Assembly (NCBI GenBank): GCA_026168455.1 | Contig: CM047428.1 | Coordinates: 33,841,255-33,905,254 of the forward strand | Direction of reading: 5' to 3' | DNA length: 64,000 nucleotides | Source of the DNA: Theocolax elegans | Taxonomy: Eukaryota > Arthropoda > Insecta > Hymenoptera > Cerocephalidae | In this document: positions 1-11,052 of the stretch, in pieces | How positions within the stretch are numbered: the first letter of the stretch is position 1 | Layout: every line of letters starts with the position of its first letter | Position numbers and translations under genes: made by a program | The notes under the pieces: generated by a model | The model's input: only the letters and a program-made list of their open reading frames with translations | Told to the model about the DNA's origin: nothing | The model's database searches: none

Positions 1-1
1 G

Positions 2-2214
2 AAAGAGGACATACAAGGACGCAAGCAATACAGAATGGTGATCGATTATCGCAAATTAAATGCGAAAACCTTAGACGACCAATTTCCGCTACCGAATATA
101 ACTGAAATAATAGACCAATTGGGCGGATCAAAAAAATTCTCAACTTTTGATCTTAAGGCTTCGTATCATCAAATAGAAATTGACGAACGAGACCGTCACA
201 AAACCGCGTTTGTTACAAATGGAGATTTGTACCATTTTAACCGAGGAAGCTTCGGACTACGAACAATGCCGGCTACAGACTTATCAATAAAGAACTTTTT
301 TGCTTTATTGATGATATTATCTGTATTTGGAGACTCTACAAGAGCAGTTAAAAGATTAGAGAATTTATTTATTATATTGCGAAAAGTGGTTTTAAAATTT
401 CAACCAGAGAAATCTGAATTTAAAAAAAAAACAGTTACATATTTAGGTCATGTTATTAGTGCAGAAGGAATTAAATCAGATTCGCGGAAAATTATGGCTG
501 TACGAAAATTTCCACGCCCTCAAAATGCTAAAAATATCAAGCAAATTTTGGGTTTAGCGGGCTATTATAGAAGATTTATTAATCAATTTTCAAAAATTGC
601 AAAACCTTTAACGGATTTATGAAAAAAGGACGTTCAATTTAAATGGTCAGAAGAAACAAAAAAGGCATTTGAGACACTACGCATTAGTTTATGCGAAAAA
701 CCAGTATTAATTTTTCCAAATTTCGAAATTACTTTCAATCTAGCGACCGACGCTTCGGGCTATGCAATTGCTGGAGTCTTAAGTCAAGGTGAGATAGGGA
801 AAGCTCAACCCGTTGCGTACGTCTCTCGAGTTCTTTCGGATGTTGAAAAACGTTGGGACACGTTTAACAAAGAAGGGCTAGCAATAATATTTTGCATTAA
901 GCATTTCCGACTATATTTATTTGGTCGAAAATTTTATCTTATAACAGATTATAAACCACTGGTATGGATACAAACGCACAAGGACCCGAACTCACGAGTT
1001 ACGCGATGGCGCCTTATGCTCGCGGAGTACGATTTCGAAATTAAATACCGACCGGGTCGTTTAAATGTAGCAGACGCACTGTCTAGAAACCCCATAGACA
1101 AAGTCCTAGTTATTACGAGAAGCAAGGCAATAGCGGCAAGTGATGAGCCCGAGTCTAGCCTAGTTGAACCACCGCGGGGTACGACCATGAGAGCGAAGGC
1201 GGGTCGCCAGGTGGGCCAGCAATATTTAGACGCGATAGAGGCTCTACGCCCGCAAAGGGGAAGAAAAAACGAGAGGCGAGCGAACGAACAATCACCGGAC
1301 CGTGGAGAAGGAACTCAAGACGATACGGAGGCGGAAACTTTCGAGCCGGAACCCCTTGTTCACTCGGCAAATGCGCGGTTACGCTTACACGAAGATCTTG
1401 ATCATGTTAATGAATCATTACTTGAAAAAAGGTGCGGGAACGCACGCTATGAACCGAATAAGTATGGATATTGTTGGTCCCTTATGCAAAACCAATCGGG
1501 GAAACGAGTACATTTTGACCTTCCAAGACTTATTAACTAAATTCGCATTAGATGAGCCTTTGGCACGAATTTCGGCCATGGATGTAGCGAATGTTTTAAT
1601 AAGAAAGGTCATATGCATATTTGGCGCACCTCGAATAATCCTTACGGATCAAGGTACGAATTTCATGAGTAAATTAATGAAAAGAATAGCAAAAATATTT
1701 AGAATTAAACAAACTAAAACCACGGCGTTCCACCCACAATCAAACGGTGGACTTGAAAGATCGCACTCAAGTCTCATTGAATACTTGAAATTTTTTGTAC
1801 ATAGTAATCGAACACATTGGGACGATTATCTGGATTTGGCTACCTTCAATTTTAACACGGGAATTAGTGAGTCTACATGAACACACCGGTCGAAACAGAA
1901 GACCTGGCGCCTACATACGATGGTTATCTTGAAGATTTAGTCAAGCGCCTAAACAGTCTACAAAACATAGCCCAACAAAACCTTTTAAAGGCAAAACTCC
2001 GAGCCAATAAATACTACGATCGTAAGGTAAACGTTTTAACACTACACGGCTGCAAAAAGGGCCAAAACCTAAGAAATTCGACGATCAATACTCGGGTCCA
2101 TTTTTAGTTCTAGACGTTTCCGACAATGGGAATGTAAAAATTCAAATAAATAGAAGTAAAAATAAAATAGTGCACATAAATCGCTTACGCAAATCGCATA
2201 TTGAAACCGCATAA
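2..2214 (+). pseudogene. Ty3/Gypsy-type pol remnant (RT, RNase H, integrase)
   Basis: Polyprotein of a Gypsy-type LTR retrotransposon, entered mid-reverse-transcriptase at the window edge. Visible RT motifs are VIDYRKLN, TFDLKASYHQIEI and YLGHVISAEGI; RNase H follows with ATDASGYAIAGVLSQG near 748 and ADALSRNP near 1069. The integrase core carries MDIVGP, LTDQGTNF and GGLERSH, so the D, D and E positions are present, and a C-terminal part runs to the stop at 2212-2214. It is clearly broken: the RT palm is shortened and its FIDD box (304-315) lies in a different frame from the flanking RT; an in-frame TGA sits at 620-622; the integrase core resumes in another frame near 1436 without its HHCC finger; another stop is at 1878-1880. 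It precedes an envelope-like gene, as in env-carrying errantivirus-like elements. The family call is firm; the subgroup is inference. Confidence 0.9.
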
Positions 2215-2456
2215 GCTTGTTGGTGTTTAAATTTAATAGCATGACGAATGTAAATAAAAAAAATAATAAGCCATGTATATATAGCAAAACTCTAACAATG
2301 ATATGAATTTTCATAAATGCAAAAATGCTAATGAAATCAATAAAGAATCAGTCAATAGATTCTGATAATTATAATAAAAAAAACGGAAAGATAAAACTAA
2401 GCATTTCTGCAACGGTTCTATAAATAAAAAAAAGAACGCTTTCATGAACTTATTTA

Positions 2457-3405
2457 ATGTTGCAGATGAGTTGTAAAACACTATTGGCCATCATTTATCT
2501 CACAATTACACCAAGGAAAATCTATATTAACGCAATCATAGGGTATGACTGTTTGCAGCACGTCTCAAATTTAACAACATTTTCGTTAATTCATGTAGGA
2601 GAATGCGATATACCTGAACCTGTAGTAAATACAACAAAATTTTGTGTACGACTATTGCAATTAAATGATTTTTCAAGCACTCATGTAAAACTTTGTAAAG
2701 TAGAAATCAAAAGATCGGTAACCTACTGCGGAGCGTTTTCGCATAGAAAAGACAAAAATAGAGAGGAGGTTCAGTTTATTGATGAAATTTCTAGGGAAGA
2801 ATGTAATAGAATGCATGTATACCGCGCACACCGAGTACGAGACAAAGTAATAAGTAACTTAAAACTGAACGGATCGATTGGCCACCCAATGACGTTTGTT
2901 GGAAAAGTAGATCAAGCAGGAGATTGTAGCAGCAGGGTTCGCCTTTTGGGATAGGTTACCAGTACAGGCATGCAAACGCAGTAAATACTCAGCATTATAC
3001 GCGGGTTATGTTAATAAAGTTATAGAACAAGGCAACGAGCAACATCCGGTATATGTAATGGAATCGAGCGAGATAACCTTTGCTTTTACGACTTTAGGAC
3101 AAATTCCGGTGTGTTATTATGAATTAATTAGAATATCGCACCCAAAATTATTTTTTCTAGAGGGACCAATAACAGAAACCTTCCAAGCCGTAAGAAATCC
3201 GTCAATAGAAAATCTCGACATTTTTGCATACGTAAACTCTAAATTCGTTTACGTAGAAAAACATATTAATGGACAATTATAAACATTATATCGCAATTTA
3301 ATTTTGCAAAAATGCGAATTGGAAAGAAGAGTTATATCAAATGCATTAAGCATTGCAGCAACAGCACTTGACGTTTTTGCATATCAAATCATGAAATGTT
3401 TTTTT
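2457..3405 (+). pseudogene. Envelope-like glycoprotein remnant downstream of Gypsy pol
   Basis: A 165-codon frame (2457-2954) is followed by a second frame (3058-3282) and a third stretch to about 3405 containing CELERRVISNAL. The first part has a hydrophobic segment near its start, then a YDC...TTFSL...GECDIPEP region and several spaced cysteines, as in an extracellular glycoprotein. From memory this pattern resembles glycoproteins of arthropod chu-like negative-strand viruses and env genes carried by some insect LTR elements; I could not check this. Position after pol supports an env role (membrane fusion and entry of the retroelement). The reading frame is broken at least twice and no C-terminal membrane anchor is visible, so no functional product is expected. 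No 3' LTR is recognisable downstream. Confidence 0.6.
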
Positions 3406-6400
3406 CTCAATTTTTTTTACAAAAACGACATCTCAGTCACCACATTAATTATACCATAATCCTCTTCGCAATGCGCAAATTATCATTGTTGGTGTTAAGG
3501 GTAGAGTACGGTTATAAAAATATTTTTATAAGTTTATAAAATATTATGTGAAATGGCATGTTTATAAAATATATTATAAAAAATATTCTTTTTTGATGAT
3601 TTTTAACACATTCATTAAGTAAAATATTAAAATATTATCAAAAATAGGCTTAAAACAGGTGCAAATACAAAAAACTCCTTGCAGGATAAAAGTTGTCGAA
3701 GGGCTTTAGTCCAAGAAAATTTAAATTTATATGCATATAAACTTCAACTTTACACAGCGAATTTGGTGTATCTATAAAAATGCAATTTCTGCCTTGATAA
3801 ACCCAATTGGTTTACTAATTATTTTAAAAATGTAATGTTTTTCATTTAAAAAATGAACATAAAAATGTCACATTTAACTTTAAAGAAAAAAGGCTGTGTA
3901 ACTATTTTACATATACTCATCTAAAATAAGCACGATCAAAATACAACCGAGTGAGCGTTAGCGAGCGAGGTATCTGTTGCTAGTCATTAATTATTTGAAA
4001 TCCAGATACATGCCTATTCGTTGTAAATAGTAAATACAGCAATACCTCATAAAATGCGATAAGCGATTCAATAGCGGTTACTTTTTCGACTGGCAAAGCC
4101 AGGTACGATGCGTTAGGCAAGCCGCCCATTTCATGCGTTGATCGTCATGAATCCCTATAAAGGTACCAGGTAAGTTGTTATATAATATTGATATAAGCTG
4201 GTAAGGTCATATAGCCGTTACTTGGCGTTATAGTGAAACGCCCTATTTTGACCTTATATTTTTGTATTCTCTATAAGACAATAACTGTTAAAATCCCGAT
4301 AGAAATCCACTTGTTAAGAATATATCATTTTGTATTACCTGAAATAGAACTATAGATAATTCATAATTCATGTTCGGGTTTTTCATTATAAAATACTATA
4401 AGCTTTAGAGTGAAATAGCATTGATATATAAGTACGTGAAAAGTGGCAAATCTTTATAATGCCCGGTAAATATAAATGCAAAATATTTAAATATAAATGT
4501 GTACCCGATATACTCGGATAAACTATTTTATGCTCTTTTATGTTACACGTTTATTCCTATAAAACCTTATAAACAAATTTATTTTTATCGCATTTTATGA
4601 GGTGTTCATTATAAAGCCAATATTTATAAGCTTATTCTTTCCGATTCCTATTAAATAATGTATAGCATTCTATCGCGAACTCCGGGTGCAAAAGCCACAT
4701 GAAGTACGATAAAAAAATTTTTTTATAGTTTTATATGAGGTTTTTTCAACAGGGGTTAGACTGTGACTGTCTTCCTTAGATGTAAAGTTGCTTTGTAGGT
4801 CACCTACCAGAGGGAATGGAAGAGACGATGATAATCGGTACGGTTAGTTTTCTAAGGGTAATAAAAAGGTTTGCAAGTTTGAACCCGTCGAGCGATGTGA
4901 GCAAGATGTTTGCGGTAATTAAGAAAAACATTGACCGGGTGAATCCCAAAACGTGCAAAGAAATGAATGACAACGTAAGGATACCGAAATATATAAACGA
5001 TTGAGGGACGTATGTCCGCATGGGTGAAAAGGTTTAGGATTAGGAAAAGCCTGACCTACGAAGAGAATTCATGACGAAGTCGTTATTGAGAATGTATACG
5101 TATGTATGTGTGTTTGTTTGCGTGTGTTTAAATACAATTGCTTTATTTATGAATAACAAATAATTAACATGATTTTAGTTGACAATATTCAAGGTTTGAG
5201 TGGCTCGAGCGTATGTAGCGAGCCGCTACAACACTAAATGCAGCAAGTGTGATGGAAACGTTCAGCATGAACTAGTCGAATTAGGTGGTTATCCGTCTAA
5301 TCAATAACCTATTTGATGTTGATATCAAATTGAAACTTTAATTTGTAAAATAATATTTATTTATGATAAATTAACTAACATTACTATTTTTAAATTTAAT
5401 GTTTAAAATATTATCAAAAAATAATATTTATATCATCTCTGTTAAAGCATTTAACTTAAATCTCGAAAGGTATGAGGTCTGCAACGTTGATCATTAACGA
5501 AAATTCTAAATTTTCAAAATTAAATTTTTTCATTAAAATCGAAAGAAATATCTTTTTACGGGGACTGGGGATGTTGGACGCCGAAAATAGTCATTTTTTA
5601 CTTTTTTTATAGACAAACGTATACATTTTCTTAAAAAATCTTAAACGTCAGGCTCTTAATTTTTTTAATAAAATTTTTCCAGATATTTAAATCCATAATT
5701 TGATTACGTTGTTTGGGTTGAAAGCTTATGCCTTTTTTCACTAATACCAACCAAAAATTATTTACTGAATGAATACTAACAAAACACCTTTTTACTTAAA
5801 ATTCAAAACTTCAGGCACTCCCGTATATTTTAAGTTATCCGTATGAATTTTTTCAAATATTTAATTCATTATTTTCGATATAATTTTTGGATTGAAAGGT
5901 GCTGATTACTGTAATTTGGGTCTTTATTAGTGAAGACGATATTTAAAACACAAGATTTTTCAACAATAAATATCGACACTAATTATGAGTTCTTACATAG
6001 TTTCTTAGCTGTATAATAATTTTCGTACAGAATTGTATTACCGAACATGCATATTTTTGTAATCTTTAAGTGTTGTTTTATTTCTATTTTGAGACAATTT
6101 TTTACTAAAACATTACTCTAATGAATCTTAGTACTGGTAGATTTTTTCATACTTATATTACTTCGAATTTATTAGTTACAAGGTTTTTATATGCGAAATA
6201 GCAAGTTCAATAAAAATTTTGTCAGAAAATTTTTCAGAAAATTTCTAAAGAATCTGACTTCATTGTATATACAACAAAAGTGTTAATGAATTCTTTTAGA
6301 ACTCTTTAAGAACTCTCGAAAAAAAATTATTTTACAATCCTCTTTCCAAATTCTTTACGAATTCTATATAATTGTATATACCGCCTGAAATAAAAAAAAT

Positions 6401-6883
6401 TCCAAAAGTTATAATTGCCCGGAAACAACTGTGAGGGTGCATAGGACATTTTTTCGCAATTTTCAGCTTAACTCACCTTTACATGTCTTACACTGGAATA
6501 TTGTTTTAATGCTATTTAAAATTTAGAAACATTAGAGAAAATAGTTCGTAAATGCAATTCAAATCAATTAACCTTCACACTGCCAAGATTTTGAAAAAAA
6601 AGAAAATTCGATTTTCCCTATAGAAAAGTGTTCTGAGGCCTAATAGGTAGGACCCTTTTGAGGTATGCCATATGGCGCACCCCGTCGGCCTACGGTATGA
6701 TATAATGTTAAAATTTTCAGAAGTTCAGAATTTAACCAATAGACAGTAAAATTCAGTGAAAACTTGATGCAGAGGGTTTATATATGTTTTATCTTAGCAC
6801 ATACATACACACAAAATATATACATATTTATATAATTATAATTATAAATATAAATGTATATATATGCATATTTATATATATAT
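3406..6883. other. AT-rich region without recognisable genes
   Basis: No convincing coding region is seen. A 62-codon frame at 4816-5004 lies in a patch of higher GC (about 4740-5060) and matches nothing I know. 6230-6390 contains several AAGAATTC-type palindromic motifs like those at 27301-28800. 6790-6883 is a (TA)-rich tract into which the solo LTR inserted. Confidence 0.5.
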
Positions 6884-7851
6884 TGTAACAGGGTCGGTAT
6901 TATAAGTCAGGAGGGTTATACTCGTCCTGTGCACGTACTCAATGCACAGGAAATCTCCCCACCGCTGCGATCAGTTGTCACACCATACATCTGATAGATC
7001 GGCAAAATCACTTCTCGGGACGACCGGAGCTAGCCTCAAGCTCCGAGTGACGTTATCGGCCCTGTGTACAATGCATATACTTACCTAGTACACACTTATT
7101 CTTCGTTGATACTCGTGCTCGGCTGCTCAGATATGTGGCGAAGCAATGCACGACACCTGCAGGTATGGCAGTATTCGCCTTCGGGGATAGGGAATAATCG
7201 CAGGTTAACTGAATATTACTCGAATTTAAATATAAGGAGTTAATTTATTACATAAAACGTAAAGGTGAAAAATATTACAATAAGATGAGCCAAAGCAAGG
7301 TCAAACCTTGGCTCAAAGCAAATAAGGTTATTCGGGTAAACTACAAAAATATAAGAAATACAAGGTCGCGTATGTGTGTGCGCCCGCCGCAATATACGCA
7401 CCGAAACACGATGTCTCGATTTAATCGAGGAACACGGTTATGTTTGCCAGGTACGGATTACCTGGCTTCTCTACGAATTCCGTTGGATATAACTGCGCCG
7501 GTGTGTGAAGCACTCCGGTTTGCCGAATACGTGGTTACGCGAACGAGAGAGATAGAGAGTCGCGGCGAGAGTGGCTAACCTCTCGCTGTATTATAAGTCA
7601 GAGTACCGCGCGTACTCCGACACCGGTCCGGTCTACGCTCGCGGCGCTAATACGCTACGAAGTCGCCTGGCCAGGACTTACTTGGTCTCCGTACGCGATT
7701 TTTCTTGCCTCTCTCATAGGCGAGACGATACTGCCGGTGTGTCCTGCACGCCGGCTCTCCGACGCGCTCGTGCATGCGCCTTACGCGTCTTCGACGGTAA
7801 ACTCACGCGATCGGTACGATTTTCGTCTCGCGTGGACCGTTTACCGTTACA
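6884..7851 (-). mobile_element. Solo LTR of a Gypsy-like element, tiled with stem-loops
   Basis: A GC-richer 968-bp unit in a (TA)n tract. Read on the plus strand it begins TGTAACAGGG and ends CCGTTACA, giving TG...CA termini, with ATAT on both sides (6880-6883 and 7852-7855) as a possible 4-bp target duplication, weak because of low complexity. Read on the minus strand it starts TGTAACGGTAA, close to the start of the LTR at 18466-19587, and AATAAA occurs on that strand near 7244, hence the strand call. No internal retroelement sequence adjoins it, so it is probably a solo LTR. It is filled with perfect or wobble-containing stem-loops, listed in the findings. ORFs in it look like shadows. Confidence 0.75.
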
Positions 7852-7867
7852 ATATATATATATATAT

Positions 7868-8666
7868 GAGTGGTTCTCTGTGACATCGAAGATGAAAAAA
7901 ATAAATATTGCTATAACTGTGGGAATATGTTTTAGAGGTATCCAGTAGTTCTCCTGAATTTTTTCAGATTTTTTCTGGGCCATTATTTTAAGTTACAGAG
8001 AGTCAAAGTTGACATTTTAGCTCTTTTTTGCATTATATGCCCATTATCATGAATTTTTAGCTCCCAGGGGATGCAAACAAGTGAAGATACTTTCCTACCA
8101 CTCCAAGGTAAGTGCATAAATTTTTTGCAATGATCATGCTACTAGATTCATCGTTATAAGGCAACAAATATACATTTCTATTAATATTTCGGGCACTTTT
8201 CTCGGATATATTGACCATAAGTGATCTTAATGATTTAGACCCACTCTGGAAATTTTTAGGCAGTTTCTGACTATAAAAAGACATCTTTTAGACAGTATTA
8301 GGTTACCAGAGTCCGGAGCAGAATTGCTGACTTTCACTATTTAAGGTTTAAATGGCTTACAAGAGTGTGACAGCATACATTTATGTCTTTAAAAGTATTT
8401 TTAATGAAAAGTTCGGAAAATTTTACAAAAAAAGTCATACTTATGTTTTTAGTGAAAAATGCATCCCCTGGGAGCTAAAAATTCATGAAAATGGGCATAT
8501 AATGCAAAAAAGTGCTAAATGTCAACTTTGACTCTCTGTAACTTAAAATAATGGCCCAGAAAAAATCTGAAAAAATTCAGGAGAACTACTGGATACCTCT
8601 AAAACATATTCCCACAGTTATAGCAATATTAATTTTTTTCATCTTCGATGTCACAGAGAACCACTC
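7868..8666. mobile_element. MITE with about 210-bp terminal inverted repeats
   Basis: The left end begins GAGTGGTTCTCTGTGACATC and the right end is its reverse complement; the inverted arms cover about 7868-8080 and 8461-8666. Both ends adjoin (TA)n, so insertion into a TA tract is likely but the duplication length cannot be read. The roughly 380-bp interior has no transposase. The ORF starting MAQKKSEK on both arms is the same sequence read from each TIR and is not a gene. Superfamily unknown. Confidence 0.8.
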
Positions 8667-8728
<62 letters not shown>

Positions 8729-8731
<3 letters not shown>

Positions 8732-9149
8732 GACGGGCATAACCATATATATAGATGTATGGTTAGGCTGCAGTCATATAGCGTAATAGCTCAAGCGATA
8801 GAGTGTAAGCGCGCCATGCAAGAGGTCCGGGTTCAAGACCGACTCTCGGAAGATTTTTTTGATTATTTAAATTAATTTATTTAAATAATTAATAAATCAA
8901 AATTAATAAAATTAATAATTTTATTTAAAAATTTTTTTATTTTGCAAAATATACATATTCTGAAATTGATATACGACTAAAATTAACTAAGTTGCAAATT
9001 TATATTGTTTATAGTTAATAATAATAAAATTTGAAATTATACAGTATATTATAATATTATAATATATAATTATACATGATATATATATAAAAAATATATG
9101 TGAGAAAAGTGATAAAAAATAAATATGTATTTGAACAATAAATTAAAGT
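8729..9149 (+). repeat. tRNA-derived (SINE-like) segment, truncated copy
   Basis: Starts TGTGACGGGC after a (TA)n tract. 8765-8855 has an A-box-like TAGCTCAAGCGATAGAG and a B-box GGTTCAAGACC, then a run of T, as in a Pol III unit. The T-arm and anticodon arm do not fold well, so this is a tRNA-derived head and not a tRNA gene. An AT-rich tail follows to 9149, where it is cut by a MITE fragment. It is an inverted copy of 10633-11055. Confidence 0.65.
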
Positions 9150-9381
9150 CATACTTATGTTTTTAGTGAAAAATGCATCCCCTGGGAGCTAAAAATTCAT
9201 GAAAATGGGCATATAATGCAAAACAGTGCTAAAATGTCAACTTTGACTCTCTGTAACTTAAAATAATGGCCCAGAAAAAATCTAAAAAAATTCAGGAGAA
9301 CTACTGGATACCTCTAAAACATATTCCCACAGTTATAGCAATATTTATTTTTTTCATCTTCGATGTCACAGAGAACCACCC
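9150..9381 (+). mobile_element. Right-half fragment of the 7868-8666 MITE
   Basis: Matches about 8436-8666 almost base for base and ends in the same TIR terminus (GAACCACCC here, GAACCACTC there), followed by TA repeats. The left half is absent. Confidence 0.8.
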
Positions 9382-9831
9382 ATATATATATATGGTTCTG
9401 GTTCATACGTCTTGGGTGGTGTTCTCGGAGTTACATATACGTGTTTTCGAGGTAAGAAATTCCATTGTATTGTCGGATCAACTGGTCGCATTGGGACGTA
9501 TTCTACTTTGTCTTCTTGATTTCCTAATACATTTCTGGAAAATATATCGACATAGTAATAACTTTTACTAGATACAATCAAGTATATCAAACCATTTACG
9601 GACTATTTAACCTCTAGACCGCCGGGATTACGACATAAGGCGCGTAATTTTTTGTATCAATATAAGTTTTGAGCAATCACGAAAATCGATGAAAACACTA
9701 TTCTAGGGGTATTTCATATCGCTGATCACGAATCTGAGGTCAGATTTTGAAAACTCACTCCCCAGGGGCGGATATGTCCCCTCCCATCACCCCAATTTTT
9801 TGAAAATTCAACAATACATTGTTATATATAT

Positions 9832-10687
9832 TGTAACGGGTTTATTTTTATCCCTTACATAAAAATACATTTATTTTTAGCAGGACCGTAATAAATGTAT
9901 GAAGTGAAAACGTCGGGGGTAGATTAGAAACAAATCCAGTGTTTCTTCTCATCCCAGAACGATTTCTGGATATTTTAATGGAATAAGAGGTTGGATAGAG
10001 GTTCGAACGAATCCAGCGTTCGGCCTCGCCCAATAAACTCTTTGGTGAATGTATTATGTGAAAAAATCAGGTAGATGTTGGAATAAATCCAGTATTCCAC
10101 ATCATCTGAGTATTTTTCTATGGAAAAAAGGAAAATTAGAATAATTCGGGTAGAAGAAAAAGGTATTCTAAGGAATTCGCTTTAAAGAATAAAAGGACTT
10201 GGGTAAAGATTGAAATGATTTCAGCATTCCATCTTGTCCAAGTACCTTCAAATGAACATCACACCTCTAGCTGTTTAATCAAACTCGCAAAATTTAACTA
10301 TCAATATTCATTTATTTCTAGAAGTGGCGAGGAGGGTGCTTCCTTCCTCGCCTTACAGCTCGAGGCGAATGCTGAATTCGACAGCGAGACGGCCGGTTTT
10401 GTACCTTTGGTTAGAGGTGGGGACTGCTCTCCCACCTTCTTCACACCTGCAGCTGGAGTTTTCGGTTTCCCTCTCTTCTCATTATCTTCTTTGTTGTTTC
10501 ATATGATTTTGGCACAGGATCGTCAACCTCTCTGTCTTTATATTAATTTACATTAGTTTTCAAAATCTGAATCTTATATTAATATAATAATTAACAAACG
10601 TGAAAAACAATCTTAATTTTAATTTGAATTCATTTTACTTTAATTTATTGTTCAAATACATATTTATTTTTTATCACTTTTCTCACA
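9832..10687. mobile_element. LTR-like unit with covarying hairpin array (left copy)
   Basis: Begins TGTAACGGG and ends TCTCACA, flanked on both sides by TATAT (9827-9831 and 10688-10692), which would be a 5-bp target duplication but lies in TA-rich sequence. Length 856 bp, the same as the inverted copy at 19639-20494. Four related stem-loops at 9917-10243 share the loop AATCCAG or a variant. No protein domain seen; a 113-codon frame at 10215-10556 is not recognisable. The LTR interpretation is inference from termini and flanks. Confidence 0.5.
9917..10243. repeat. Array of four stem-loops with conserved AATCCAG loop
   Basis: Stem-loops at 9917-9955, 9991-10033, 10067-10109 and 10197-10243. 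Inner six-base stems are GAAACA/TGTTTC, CGAACG/CGTTCG, GGAATA/TATTCC and GAAATG/CATTCC (one mismatch). The loop is AATCCAG in three and ATTTCAG in the fourth. Each has a second stem (for example GATGT/ACATC in the third) and an outer stem (TTGG/CCAA, TCAG/CTGA, ACTTGG/CCAAGT) separated by small internal loops. Confidence 0.8.
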
Positions 10688-11052
10688 TATATTTTTTATA
10701 TATATATCATGTATAATTATATATTATAATATTATAATATACTGTATAATTTCAAATTTTATTATTATTAACTATAAACAATATAAATTTGCAACTTAGT
10801 TAATTTTAGTCGTATTTCAATTTCAGAATATGTATATTTTGCAAAATAAAAAAATCTTTAAATAAAATTATAAATTTTATTAATTTTGATTTATTAATTA
10901 TTTAAATAAATTAATTTAAATAATCAAAAAAATCTTCCGAGAGTCGGTCTTGAACCCGGACCTCTTCCATGGCGCGCTTACACTCTATCGCTTGAGCTAT
11001 TACGCTATATGACTGCAGCCTAACCATACATCTATATATATGGTTATGCCCG

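Noticed and set aside
4816..5004. 62-codon ORF in a GC-richer patch
   Set aside because: No similarity, no start context or neighbours to support it; the opposite strand is equally open.
8551..8733. Protein starting MAQKKSEK
   Set aside because: The same frame occurs on both arms of a MITE and in its fragment at 9266; it is terminal inverted repeat sequence ending in TA repeats.
8760..8860. Functional tRNA gene
   Set aside because: A and B boxes are present, but T and anticodon arms do not pair; a SINE-like head fits better.
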